Assembly (NCBI GenBank): GCA_002898015.1 | Contig: BDTM01000016.1 | Span: forward strand, 102,535-160,843 | Length of the DNA: 58,309 nucleotides | Direction: 5' to 3' | DNA from: a bacterium BMS3Bbin03 | GTDB taxonomy: Bacteria > Zhuqueibacterota > JdFR-76 > BMS3Abin05 | In this document: positions 24,316 to 32,633 of the stretch, one piece after another | Layout of the letters: each line of letters begins with the position of its first letter | How positions within the stretch are numbered: the stretch's first letter is position 1 | Notes under the pieces: generated by a model | The model's database searches: none | Told to the model about the DNA's origin: nothing | The model's input: only the letters and a program-made list of their open reading frames with translations | Position numbers and translations under genes: made by a program

Positions 24316-24933
24316 ATGGGACATCGCTTATATCTCGATCCCGAACATCCGAAAGGTCGCATCATTCGCCAGGCTGTGGAAAGTCTTCGGAATGGCGGGG
24401 TGATTATTTATCCGACGGATACCGTTTACGGATTGGGGTGCGACATTAACAATAAAAGTGCTATCGGGCGCATTTATCAAATAAAAGGGATCAGCAAGCG
24501 CAAACCGTTGAGTTTTATTTGCCCCGATTTGAAGGAGATCAGCAAATATGCGCATGTTTCCAATCGGGCATATAAAGCCATGAGGCGCCTGCTTCCGGGG
24601 CCTTACACGTTTGTTCTGGAGGCGACAAAGCTTGTCCCCAGCAAACTTTTAACCACCCGGAAAAAAACCATTGGAATTCGTGTGCCGGACAATCAAATTT
24701 GTCTTCGCCTGCTTGAACTTTTCGGGAATCCGATTATCAGCACCAGTGTAACCGACCGGGACGGGCAAATTATGGTGGACCCGGAAGAAATCCAGAGGGC
24801 TTACGGAGACAAAGTGGATTTCATTTTGGATGTGGGAATTATGGCGTCCGAACCGTCCACAGTGGTCGATTTTATTGAAGATGAGCCGAAAATCCTCCGG
24901 CCCGGCAAGGGGGATATTTCGTATTTTATGTAG
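24316..24933 (+). CDS. yciO: YciO-type YrdC/Sua5 domain protein
   Basis: This 205-residue protein belongs to the YrdC-like superfamily that makes threonylcarbamoyl-AMP for the t6A tRNA modification. Length and motifs match the E. coli YciO subgroup: an N-terminal QAVESLRNGGVIIYPTDTVY, then LLPGPYTFVLEATK, RKKTIGIRVPDN and PSTVVDF. The key Lys/Arg residues near KGISKRKPLSF are closer to active YrdC/Sua5 than in E. coli YciO, so it may be the working enzyme here. TGAGGAGAA precedes the ATG. Confidence 0.88.
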   Translation: MGHRLYLDPEHPKGRIIRQAVESLRNGGVIIYPTDTVYGLGCDINNKSAIGRIYQIKGISKRKPLSFICPDLKEISKYAHVSNRAYKAMRRLLPGPYTFVLEATKLVPSKLLTTRKKTIGIRVPDNQICLRLLELFGNPIISTSVTDRDGQIMVDPEEIQRAYGDKVDFILDVGIMASEPSTVVDFIEDEPKILRPGKGDISYFM

Positions 24934-25012
24934 ACCGGCATTTCAGTAAAGCGTCCTGCGCAGCGGACAAACACCAACCGATTCTCACCGGTTTAACCCC
25001 CTTACTTTTGCC

Positions 25013-25041
25013 TTGATTCTTGCCGTTTATTTTGATATATT
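25013..25041 (+). promoter_or_regulatory. Promoter of the folB operon, predicted leaderless
   Basis: TTGATT (25013-25018) and TATATT (25036-25041) are spaced by 17 bases. The expected start site, about seven bases downstream, falls on the A of the folB ATG at 25048. There is no Shine-Dalgarno upstream of that ATG. Confidence 0.6.
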
Positions 25042-25047
25042 CCATTC

Positions 25048-25422
25048 ATGGTACCGGAAGAAACCGAATTAGATGTCATTCGTTTAAAAAGAATGATCTT
25101 TTACGCCTATCACGGCACAGCGGCTGCGGAGAAAAAGTTAGGCCAGCGGTTTGAGGTGGACGTCGAGGTTTTTTTAGATACGCGCCAGGCCGGTGACACA
25201 GATGATCTGGCCGATACCGTGGATTATGCCAAAATTTATGAAATTGCGGAAGAGGTTATTCTGGAAGGAGAATATAATCTTATTGAAGCCATTGCAGAAG
25301 ATATCGCCCGTTTGATTTTAGAGCGGCTTACGGTGGAAAAAGCGCTTGTTCGCGTGCGAAAACCCCATGTGCCTTTGCCGGGAATTACCGACGGGGTCGA
25401 AGTGGAAATATTAAGGGGCTGA
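25048..25422 (+). CDS. folB: Dihydroneopterin aldolase
   Basis: This folate-pathway enzyme converts dihydroneopterin to 6-hydroxymethyl-dihydropterin. At 124 residues it is normal length. The motifs YAYHGTAAAEKKLGQRFEVD, DTVDYAKIYEI, and YNLIEAIAEDIA with its active-site region are typical, as is the end KPHVPLPGITDGVEVEI. It heads a tight operon: folK starts two bases after its stop. The ATG lacks a ribosome site and lies at the predicted transcription start. Confidence 0.94.
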   Translation: MVPEETELDVIRLKRMIFYAYHGTAAAEKKLGQRFEVDVEVFLDTRQAGDTDDLADTVDYAKIYEIAEEVILEGEYNLIEAIAEDIARLILERLTVEKALVRVRKPHVPLPGITDGVEVEILRG

Positions 25423-25423
25423 A

Positions 25424-25948
25424 ATGGAGAAGGTTTATCTCGGGATTGGGTCAAATCTGGGAGACCGTGAAAGCAATATTACAAAAGCCGTCCGGAAAAT
25501 TGCACTGAATAAAAATATGACGCTTCTGCAAAGTTCATCGTTATATGAAACAGAACCGTACGGGTATAAAAATCAGCCCCCTTTTCTGAATCTTGTCATC
25601 GTGGTGGAAACGATGATGCCGCCGCTCCGGATGCTGATTGCCGCCAAATCGATCGAGGAGCAGATTGGCCGGGAGAAGCGCTGGCGGTGGGGGCCGCGGG
25701 AAATCGATGTGGACATTCTGAGTTATGAAAAAACAATTGTTCATCAGGATTTGCTCTGGGTGCCTCACCGGGAATTGGCGGTACGGCGGTTTGTGCTGAA
25801 GCCTTTTGCAGAAATTGCACCGGCGTTTGTGCCGCCGGGTTACGATGCCTCGATCCGGACACTGCTTGTAAACTGTCGGGACAGTGGGATTGTTCGTCTG
25901 GTCCGGCAGATGACCTTTACGAAACCGGTCAATGAGGAAACGTCATGA
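25424..25948 (+). CDS. folK: HPPK: hydroxymethyl-dihydropterin pyrophosphokinase
   Basis: This enzyme transfers pyrophosphate from ATP to the FolB product. The 174 residues show YLGIGSNLGDRESNI at the start, SSLYETEPYGYKNQPPFLNLV, and the metal/ATP motif RWGPREIDVDIL, then VPHRELAVRRFVLKPFAEIAP. The gene overlaps the deoxynucleoside kinase gene by four bases (ATGA), so they are translationally coupled. Confidence 0.95.
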   Translation: MEKVYLGIGSNLGDRESNITKAVRKIALNKNMTLLQSSSLYETEPYGYKNQPPFLNLVIVVETMMPPLRMLIAAKSIEEQIGREKRWRWGPREIDVDILSYEKTIVHQDLLWVPHRELAVRRFVLKPFAEIAPAFVPPGYDASIRTLLVNCRDSGIVRLVRQMTFTKPVNEETS

Positions 25949-26598
25949 AGACGCTGGGCTATATTGCCATCGAAGGTGTCATCGGCGCCGGAAAAACCAG
26001 TCTGGCAAAGATTTTAGCCAAACGCCTGGACGGACATCTGGTTCTGGAAAAACATGAGGAAAATCCGTTTTTGGCGGATTTTTACAAAGATCCGGTCAGA
26101 TTTGCGTTTCAAACACAGATGTTCTTTCTGCTCAGCCGCTATCGCCAGCAATTGGATTTGCAGCAGCGGGATTTGTTTCACCGTGTGGTCGTTTCGGACT
26201 ATATTTTTCAGAAGGATCGTATCTTTGCCAGTCTTACGCTCGATTCGCGGGAATTTACGCTTTATGAAAAGGTAGCCAATTTATTGGAGCGTGAGATTGT
26301 GGCGCCCGATCTGGTCATCTACCTTCAGGCCAATACCAAATCTCTCATGAGGAATATCAGGAAGCGGGGCAGGCCGTACGAAAAAAATATTTCCGAGGAT
26401 TATATACGGGCGCTTGTCGAGGCATACAATCACTTTTTCTTTCATTACACGGAAACGCCGCTTTTGGTGGTTAATATGGAAGGACTCGATTTTGTGCACA
26501 ATCCGGAACAGCTTGAAAATCTTATTCAACAAATCATGCTTCCGCTGGGCGGGATGAAATATTATAATCCGCTGGTGGAACAAGGAGTAAAAAAATGA
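25945..26598 (+). CDS. Deoxynucleoside kinase (dAK/dGK type)
   Basis: This 217-residue nucleoside salvage kinase phosphorylates deoxynucleosides with ATP. The P-loop IGAGKTS is at about residues 12-18. The Glu that binds the sugar lies in LEKHEENPFL, the DRY-like region in VVSDYIFQKDRIFA, and the lid arginines in RNIRKRGRPYEKNI. It matches the deoxyadenosine/deoxyguanosine kinase family common in FCB bacteria, where it often follows folK. The exact base specificity cannot be told from sequence. Confidence 0.88.
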   Translation: MKTLGYIAIEGVIGAGKTSLAKILAKRLDGHLVLEKHEENPFLADFYKDPVRFAFQTQMFFLLSRYRQQLDLQQRDLFHRVVVSDYIFQKDRIFASLTLDSREFTLYEKVANLLEREIVAPDLVIYLQANTKSLMRNIRKRGRPYEKNISEDYIRALVEAYNHFFFHYTETPLLVVNMEGLDFVHNPEQLENLIQQIMLPLGGMKYYNPLVEQGVKK

Positions 26599-26801
26599 CT
26601 TTTTTTCGATTACTCTTCTGGGGTATCATCCTCTATTTGGGCTATAAACTTGTGAAAGATATATTTAAACCCAAACAAAAAGATACGGAAGTCCATGGCA
26701 AAGCAAAAACAAAACCATTGGATATTGATGAATCTCAGATAGAAGACGCGGAGTTTAAAGAAATTAAAAAAGACGAAAAGAAGAAATCGACAAAGAATTA
26801 A
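26595..26801 (+). CDS. Small membrane protein, DUF4834-like
   Basis: This 68-residue protein has one N-terminal transmembrane helix (about 4-22) and a highly charged cytoplasmic tail with the motif QIEDAEFKEIKK, which recurs in small FCB proteins of this type. The start overlaps the kinase stop by four bases, and the ABC exporter starts two bases after its end. Function unknown. Its position suggests co-translation with the exporter. Confidence 0.7.
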   Translation: MTFFRLLFWGIILYLGYKLVKDIFKPKQKDTEVHGKAKTKPLDIDESQIEDAEFKEIKKDEKKKSTKN

Positions 26802-26802
26802 T

Positions 26803-28704
26803 ATGAACGTTTATTTTAGAATAATAAAATACGTCCGGCCTTATTTGGTCTATCTCGTGGGTTCGATGGTGGCCATTCTTTTTTTTACGATCTTCAGCAG
26901 TGCGACGCTTGTTTCGGTTATTCCATTTCTGAAAACCATTTTTCAGGTTGAACGGACCACAGCCGTGTCGAGCGTGCCTGCGGCAAACACGCAGAGCCAG
27001 GTGCTTTCGGTTCCGGGGAAAGCCGGAGGGCTGACATCAAAATTGACGAGCACCCGAAAACGGCTGATGAAAAAACTCGATGATTTTTTCATCGGTAAAG
27101 ATCGCCAAAAAGCTCTGGAGCGTATTTGTATCCTGATTTTGGTGATCGTTTTTTTCAAGAACTTTTTTGATTACATTCAGGCCTATCTAATGGCTTTTGT
27201 GGAGCAGGGGGTGGTGAAAGACATCCGCAACGATCTGTACGGCAAGATCATTACGATGCCCATCAGCTTTTTTTCCCGCTCAAAAACGGGCACGCTGATC
27301 TCCCGGGTCACAAACGATGTTAATCTTGTAAACGGCGGTATTTCAGCCAGTTTTGTGACCATCATTAAAAATCCGCTTCTCATCGTCATTTACCTGGCGC
27401 TTGCCATCTACCTGAGCTGGCAGCTTACGCTAATTGCATTGACCGTTTTACCGTTCAGTTTGCTAATTATTACGAACATCGGGCTTCGTTTGCGCAAACA
27501 AAGCACCGACTCGCAGGAGAAGATGGCTGAAGTCACCACAATCCTTCAGGAGACCATTTCGGGCGCAAGAGCGGTGAAAGCCTTTGCGATGGAGACCTTT
27601 GAGATTAATAATTTTAAGCAAAGAACGCTGAACTATTTCCGCACACTTCTGAAAATTACCCGTACCCGAAGATTGGCCTCGCCCATTACGGAATTCTTGG
27701 GCGCGGGTGTCGCCGTCCTTATTTTGTGGTTTGGCGGGCAAAAGGTGCTGACCGGCACGATGCTGCCGCCGGAAAATTTTTTGGCATTTTTGTTTGTAAT
27801 TTTTTCACTGATGCAGCCTGTAAAAGAGCTGGGAACCGTGAACAACCGCATCCAAGAGGCCATTTCGGCAGGTATCCGCATTTTCAGCATTTTAGATTTA
27901 CAGGGAGAAGTGGTCAACACGCCCAATCCTGTGGTTGTTTCCGATTTTAAAAAGAGCGTTGTTTTTGAGAACGTTTCATTCAGCTATGAGGGAGATATCT
28001 TTGTCTTGAAAGGCGTTTCTCTGCAGGTCAACAAAGGGGAAGTTCTGGCAATTGTAGGCCCGAGCGGCGTGGGGAAAACCACACTGATTGATTTGATCCC
28101 CAGATTTTACGATCCCACAGATGGTAAAGTGACACTCGACGGGCATGATTTGCGTGAATTGGAATTGAAGTCCCTGCGACGGCTGATGGGAATTGTCACG
28201 CAGGAAACCATTTTGTTTAACGAGACCGTCCGGAACAATATTGCGTACGGCATGAAAGATGTGCCGCTGTCGGAAGTCATTAAAGTGGCCAAGGCGGCAA
28301 ATGCCCACTATTTTATAGAAAAACTGCCGAAGGGCTACGACACATTAATCGGCGAACGGGGTGTGAAATTGTCCGGCGGGGAGCGTCAGCGTCTGGCCAT
28401 TGCGCGGGCACTGCTGAAAAATCCGCCCATTCTTATTCTGGACGAAGCGACATCGGCCCTGGATACCGAATCGGAGGTGCTGGTACAGAGCGCCATTGAA
28501 CGCCTGATGACCAACCGCACGGTTTTTGTGATTGCGCACCGCCTCTCCACGATTCAAAATGCAACCAAAATTATTGTTTTAGAAAAAGGACGAATTGCAC
28601 AGCAGGGGACGCATGAAGAATTGCTGAACCGGAAAGGTACCTACCGGCGATTGTACAAATTACAGTTTATATTGCAATCCCAAAAAATGGCCGCAGATGT
28701 TTGA
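26803..28704 (+). CDS. MsbA-like ABC exporter, fused TMD-NBD
   Basis: This 633-residue half-transporter should work as a homodimer in the inner membrane, exporting lipid or another hydrophobic compound. Six transmembrane helices occupy about residues 15-370, with an unusually long loop after the first helix (about 45-95, Ser/Thr/Ala-rich then basic). The ATPase domain has Walker A GPSGVGKTTL, signature LSGGERQRLAIARAL, Walker B ILILDEATSALD and the H-loop in VIAHRLST. MsbA-type flippases move lipid A core. No lipid A genes are adjacent, so the substrate is uncertain. Confidence 0.9.
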   Translation: MNVYFRIIKYVRPYLVYLVGSMVAILFFTIFSSATLVSVIPFLKTIFQVERTTAVSSVPAANTQSQVLSVPGKAGGLTSKLTSTRKRLMKKLDDFFIGKDRQKALERICILILVIVFFKNFFDYIQAYLMAFVEQGVVKDIRNDLYGKIITMPISFFSRSKTGTLISRVTNDVNLVNGGISASFVTIIKNPLLIVIYLALAIYLSWQLTLIALTVLPFSLLIITNIGLRLRKQSTDSQEKMAEVTTILQETISGARAVKAFAMETFEINNFKQRTLNYFRTLLKITRTRRLASPITEFLGAGVAVLILWFGGQKVLTGTMLPPENFLAFLFVIFSLMQPVKELGTVNNRIQEAISAGIRIFSILDLQGEVVNTPNPVVVSDFKKSVVFENVSFSYEGDIFVLKGVSLQVNKGEVLAIVGPSGVGKTTLIDLIPRFYDPTDGKVTLDGHDLRELELKSLRRLMGIVTQETILFNETVRNNIAYGMKDVPLSEVIKVAKAANAHYFIEKLPKGYDTLIGERGVKLSGGERQRLAIARALLKNPPILILDEATSALDTESEVLVQSAIERLMTNRTVFVIAHRLSTIQNATKIIVLEKGRIAQQGTHEELLNRKGTYRRLYKLQFILQSQKMAADV

Positions 28705-30010
28705 GGGCATCCCCAAATTGATGGAGCCGAAGCCGCTGCATCCCTGTAAAGGAGAACATGACCGGCTTCAAACGCTGCTCAAAATTACGCGTACCATTGC
28801 GACGGAATTAAATCTGGACAATCTCCTTAAATTAATTATGGATGAGGTACGGGAAGCCCTTCATGCCGATCGCTGCACGGTCTTCCTGGTCGATATACCG
28901 CGAAAAGAGCTCTGGTCAAAAGTGGCGCACGGGATCGAACCGGGTGAGATTCGATTTCCCGCGACAAAAGGAATTGCCGGTTACGTGGCGATGACCGGCG
29001 AAGTCCTGAATATTCCCGATTGTTACAAAAATCCCCATTTTAATCCCGAAATAGATATTCAAACCGGCTACCGCACACGCAGCATGCTGACGTTTCCCAT
29101 GCGCAATAAAAAGGGGGAAATCATCGGTGTGTTTCAGGTGCTTAACAAGCTGGCGGGTTTGTTTACACACGAAGACGAGGAAATGCTGAGCGCCATCTCG
29201 ATCATTGCATCGTCACAGATTGAAAATGCCCAGTTGTACGAAGAGCAGGAGAAGACATTTGAAAGTTTTGTGGAGACACTCGCCTCCACCATCGATGCCC
29301 GGGATCCCCTGACAGCCGGCCATTCCCGTCGCATTAAGCTCTATGCGGATGAAATTGCCCGGTTGGCGGGCCTCAGTCCCGAAGAGCGAAAAATTCTGCG
29401 CACGTCGGCGCTTCTGCACGATGTGGGCAAAATCGGTGTCCGGGAAAATGTGCTGACAAAAGGCTCGAAACTGACAGAGGATGAATACGAACACATCAAA
29501 AGCCATGTCGTCATTACGCGCAATATCTTGAGTAAAATTCATTTTACACGCGAGAACAGCATCATTCCGGACATTGCGTCCACGCATCATGAAAAACTGG
29601 ACGGTTCCGGTTATCCGGACGGATTAAAAGGGAATAAGATTCCGCTGGGCGGTAAAATCCTGGCAATAGCGGATGTTTTTGATGCATTGACATCGATCCG
29701 GCATTATCGGGACCGCATGGATTTTTCCCAGGTGCTGGATCATCTGAACCGGGACAGCGGCACAAAATACGATTCCCGGCTAATCAGGGCCTTCGAAAAA
29801 ATACGGCTGGACCGGCTGATCGAAATCATAGAAAACACCCATACAGACCTGTTAAACCAGGGTGCCCTCGAATCACTTCATCCCTACACGCTTTTGGATC
29901 TGGATCAAGTGTTAAAAAACGGAGAGCCGCAGCACAAACCCGAATTTGTAAAAATCTTCGAAAACTATTATTATCGAAAGTACATCAGACCGAAAAAAAC
30001 GGAGGCATAA
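28697..30010 (+). CDS. GAF-HD-GYP protein (putative cyclic-di-GMP phosphodiesterase)
   Basis: This 437-residue soluble signalling protein has a GAF domain (about 30-185) followed by an HD-GYP domain (about 190-375). The metal-site HD is in LLHDVGKIG, and the HHEKLDGSGYPDGLKG segment holds both the downstream His pair and the GYP signature, so it is predicted to be active. A ~60-residue helical tail follows. HD-GYP enzymes hydrolyse cyclic di-GMP, often to GMP. It overlaps the ABC exporter gene by eight bases, and a mini winged-helix protein follows two bases later. Confidence 0.9.
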   Translation: MFEGIPKLMEPKPLHPCKGEHDRLQTLLKITRTIATELNLDNLLKLIMDEVREALHADRCTVFLVDIPRKELWSKVAHGIEPGEIRFPATKGIAGYVAMTGEVLNIPDCYKNPHFNPEIDIQTGYRTRSMLTFPMRNKKGEIIGVFQVLNKLAGLFTHEDEEMLSAISIIASSQIENAQLYEEQEKTFESFVETLASTIDARDPLTAGHSRRIKLYADEIARLAGLSPEERKILRTSALLHDVGKIGVRENVLTKGSKLTEDEYEHIKSHVVITRNILSKIHFTRENSIIPDIASTHHEKLDGSGYPDGLKGNKIPLGGKILAIADVFDALTSIRHYRDRMDFSQVLDHLNRDSGTKYDSRLIRAFEKIRLDRLIEIIENTHTDLLNQGALESLHPYTLLDLDQVLKNGEPQHKPEFVKIFENYYYRKYIRPKKTEA

Positions 30011-30011
30011 A

Positions 30012-30197
30012 ATGGATCAGAAAGAAGCGGTTGTGTTGGAAGCCATGAAGAAGGCTGCAAAACCCGTTAAAACAGGAGATGTGGTTAAAATAACCGGGCT
30101 CGCGAAAGATGAAGTCGCAAAGGCGATCAATAATTTGAAAAAGGCCGGTGAGATTATTTCGCCGAAACGGTGTTTTTATACACCGGCTGAAAAGTAA
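30012..30197 (+). CDS. Mini winged-helix-like protein
   Basis: This 61-residue protein reads as a single small winged helix: helix 1 ([12 protein letters not shown]), a turn with [14 protein letters not shown], recognition helix [18 protein letters not shown], then a wing ending in the basic [11 protein letters not shown]. Stand-alone domains of this type occur in many anaerobes. They may bind DNA or nucleic acid as dimers. Its place between an HD-GYP gene and ridA gives no clear role. Confidence 0.65.
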   Translation: MDQKEAVVLEAMKKAAKPVKTGDVVKITGLAKDEVAKAINNLKKAGEIISPKRCFYTPAEK

Positions 30198-30225
30198 ATC
30201 GAACATCTACAGGAGGCACAGAAAG

Positions 30226-30624
30226 ATGAGTCGGGAAATTATTTCCACACCAAAAGCACCTGCGGCAATCGGACCTTACAGTCAGGGTGTCACCGCCGGT
30301 GGACATTTTGTCTTCACCGCCGGACAAATTCCAATCAACCCCGAAACGTCTGAATTGGTACAGGGAACTATTCAGGTGCAGACCCGCCAGGTCCTGGAAA
30401 ATCTAAAAGCCGTGCTGGAAGCCGCCGGAACGAGCCTGAAGAACGTCGTTAAAACCACGGTATTCCTTTCGGATATGAATGATTTTTCAGCGATGAATCA
30501 GGTTTACGCCGGCTATTTTCCGGAAAATCCTCCGGCTCGTTCGGCTGTTCAGGCGGCACGCCTGCCCAAAGATGTGAATATTGAAATCGAATGTGTGGCA
30601 GTTCTACCCAAAAATTCCTGTTAA
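30226..30624 (+). CDS. ridA: RidA family enamine/imine deaminase
   Basis: This 132-residue protein is of the RidA (YjgF) family, which hydrolyses reactive enamine intermediates such as those released by PLP enzymes. The start [20 protein letters not shown] and the end [21 protein letters not shown] contain the key Arg that holds the substrate carboxylate. It probably forms a homotrimer. AGGAGG before ATG 30226 fixes the start; the longer frame from 30148 overlaps the preceding gene. Confidence 0.94.
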   Translation: MSREIISTPKAPAAIGPYSQGVTAGGHFVFTAGQIPINPETSELVQGTIQVQTRQVLENLKAVLEAAGTSLKNVVKTTVFLSDMNDFSAMNQVYAGYFPENPPARSAVQAARLPKDVNIEIECVAVLPKNSC

Positions 30625-30627
30625 GAA

Positions 30628-31533
30628 ATGGAAACACCATTGAGCAGAAAATACTTCGTCATTTTAAATCCGGAAGCAGGCCGCGGAAGGGGCGCCAAAA
30701 TCAGGGAAAAGATCGAGGCGGAACTGCAGCGGCACAATCTCAGTTTTGAAATATCGGAAACTTCATTCAAAGGACATGCCGAGAAACTTGCCGAAGAAGC
30801 TCCGGAAGAATTTGATGTGATTGTCGCGGCCGGCGGCGACGGCACCTTTAACGAGGTGGCCAACGGGCTGATGAGAAATCCACGGACAATGGGCCTCATT
30901 CCGACCGGCTCCGGAAATGATTTTGCACGCGCCATGAATATTCCCTTTAATTATAAAAAAGCAATTCACGTATTGGCACAGAGTGTGGAAAAAACGATCG
31001 ATATCGGCTGGGTCAACGGGCGTTATTTTCCGAACGGATTGGGAATCGGGTTCGATGCACTGGTTGTCCATGAAAGTAATCAGGTTAAACGCCTGAGAGG
31101 GATTTTAATCTATCTGTTCAGCGTGCTTAAAAGTGTCTTTTTCTATTCAAGTCCAAGAATGACACTTCGCCTCGACAACGGTAAGATAATCGACGGCAAG
31201 ATATTCATGCTTACAATTGGGAATGGTATTTCTCTGGGGGGCGGATTTATGCTGACACCGAATGCCAAAAACAACGACGGCCTTTTCGATGTTTGCGTCA
31301 TTCATTATTTGACAAAACCGCAAATATTCTGGCATCTCCCGAAAGTCTTTTGGGGCGGCCATGTTAAGATGAAACAAGTGGAGATGCACCGGGTGAAAGA
31401 GATTGCTGTGAGCGCCCATGAACCCATCGGTGCTCATGTGGACGGCGAATTGATTGGGATGGAAAACCGGGAATTTCAGGTTAAAATTTTCCCGGAGGCT
31501 CTGCGAGTGATCGGAGGCATTCCCCGTGCGTAA
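30628..31533 (+). CDS. Diacylglycerol kinase-family lipid kinase (YegS/DgkB-like)
   Basis: This 301-residue soluble lipid kinase carries the catalytic-domain motif AAGGDGTFNEVANGL, the substrate/nucleotide motif IPTGSGNDFARA, and a C-terminal beta-sandwich with AHVDGEL. The family phosphorylates diacylglycerol, phosphatidylglycerol or sphingoid lipids. The gene follows ridA by three bases and overlaps the DUF5683 gene by eight. The isoprenoid-lipid gene set starts 2.6 kb downstream. Confidence 0.88.
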   Translation: METPLSRKYFVILNPEAGRGRGAKIREKIEAELQRHNLSFEISETSFKGHAEKLAEEAPEEFDVIVAAGGDGTFNEVANGLMRNPRTMGLIPTGSGNDFARAMNIPFNYKKAIHVLAQSVEKTIDIGWVNGRYFPNGLGIGFDALVVHESNQVKRLRGILIYLFSVLKSVFFYSSPRMTLRLDNGKIIDGKIFMLTIGNGISLGGGFMLTPNAKNNDGLFDVCVIHYLTKPQIFWHLPKVFWGGHVKMKQVEMHRVKEIAVSAHEPIGAHVDGELIGMENREFQVKIFPEALRVIGGIPRA

Positions 31534-32023
31534 ACGGCTGATGGGTTTTGCGGTTCTTGCAGCCGTTCTTGGAACCGGGTCCCTTCCCGGCTATTGCCAG
31601 ACGCAATTTACCCGGGACAGCCTCACGGTCTCGGCTTTATCACCCGCGGATTCTTTAAAAAAGAAGCCGCTCGCGCAGTCTCCGAGAGCGGCCCTCTTGC
31701 GGTCGATTCTTTTCCCCGGATTGGGGCAGTGGTACAACGGCAAAAAACTAAAGGCCATGCTGGTCTTTTCGGTCGAAACGGGGCTGATTGTGAACGCTGT
31801 TTACTGGAACCAAAAAACGCAATCAGCCCAAAATGCGTACGATCGCGCCTATTTTGCGGATAATCGAAATCTTTCCAATTGGTGGCTTCTCTTTACAATT
31901 TTTATGAGTGCGACGGATGCGTATGTCGACGCTCAATTGTCCAATTTCAATGTCAGTCCAAACCTTTCATTGACTCCGGCTTCAGATGGGCTTATCGGGT
32001 TATCGCTGAAAATTAGAAGATGA
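31526..32023 (+). CDS. DUF5683 domain membrane protein
   Basis: This 165-residue protein starts at a GTG overlapping the lipid kinase gene. A signal-peptide-like segment ends GYCQ. After a linker comes the core SILFPGLGQWYNGKKLKAM, a hallmark of DUF5683/TM2-like proteins in FCB bacteria, then two hydrophobic segments. Function unknown; probably membrane-associated. Confidence 0.8.
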   Translation: MRKRLMGFAVLAAVLGTGSLPGYCQTQFTRDSLTVSALSPADSLKKKPLAQSPRAALLRSILFPGLGQWYNGKKLKAMLVFSVETGLIVNAVYWNQKTQSAQNAYDRAYFADNRNLSNWWLLFTIFMSATDAYVDAQLSNFNVSPNLSLTPASDGLIGLSLKIRR

Positions 32024-32091
32024 GAGTTGCCGTTCAATTCGTCCGGAAAATTTATGGCTTTAAAACTGTTTTCCGAATCTCAATTTTTGGT

Positions 32092-32109
32092 TTGTAATAT
32101 GCATTACAA
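32092..32109. promoter_or_regulatory. Operator-like inverted repeat
   Basis: TTGTAAT and ATTACAA form a perfect seven-base inverted repeat around ATGC, 45 bases before the gene at 32155. The 18-base TTGT-N10-ACAA layout resembles sites of Rex or CRP/FNR-family regulators. The exact regulator cannot be named. Confidence 0.45.
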
Positions 32110-32154
32110 TTCATTATATTTAACATTAATTTTTATTGATTATGATAAACGATT

Positions 32155-32580
32155 ATGCTCAGGAAGATGCTAAAATTTTATTTACTGCCCGGGATTGCAT
32201 GCTTATTCATCGTCCAGTCAGAGGGTGTGGCACAAGTCTCACAGCCGGATGTAAAATTTCATCAGAATAGAATTGCATTTCCCAAAAATTTTTTACCCGG
32301 CTGCAAGGGTGATAAATGGATTGCAGATGACAAATATCGTCATTTTGTGGGAAGTGCGTTTGCCGCCGCTTTTGGCTACACCGCCATGCGCTACTATTTA
32401 AACCGTCCGAAGAGAGAAGCCGTTTTTGTGGGAGGCAGTTTTGCATTCTCGCTGGGCGTTGGGAAGGAGCTGCGGGATAAGTATTTTCACGCAGGCTGCG
32501 CAAGCTGGAAGGACTTAACGGCGGATGTGCTGGGGGTGGCTTTCGGCTTAATTTTTTACACCGAAACGATTCGTTATTAA
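32155..32580 (+). CDS. YfiM/DUF2279-like exported protein
   Basis: This 141-residue protein has an N-terminal signal or anchor segment (about 6-26), then the pattern DDKYRHFVGSAFAAA, SLGVGKELRDKYF and SWKDLTADVLGVAFG. Paired Asp/His residues in membrane helices of this kind are seen in DUF2279/YfiM and VanZ-like proteins of unknown function. It stands alone, separated from both neighbours, with an operator-like repeat upstream. Confidence 0.6.
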   Translation: MLRKMLKFYLLPGIACLFIVQSEGVAQVSQPDVKFHQNRIAFPKNFLPGCKGDKWIADDKYRHFVGSAFAAAFGYTAMRYYLNRPKREAVFVGGSFAFSLGVGKELRDKYFHAGCASWKDLTADVLGVAFGLIFYTETIRY

Positions 32581-32633
32581 ACAAAAAAATGCTCTTTTTA
32601 CAGTTGACACTTTCAGGATTAGTGAAAAATTAA

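Noticed and set aside
32088..32103. A second sigma-54 site before the gene at 32155
   Set aside because: GG and GC have the correct spacing, but TGGTTT and ATGCA deviate from consensus at several positions, and the overlapping palindrome explains the sequence better.
32604..32632. TTGACA upstream of purF as a possible promoter
   Set aside because: No acceptable -10 box lies at 16-18 bases; AAATTA at the right place is a poor match.
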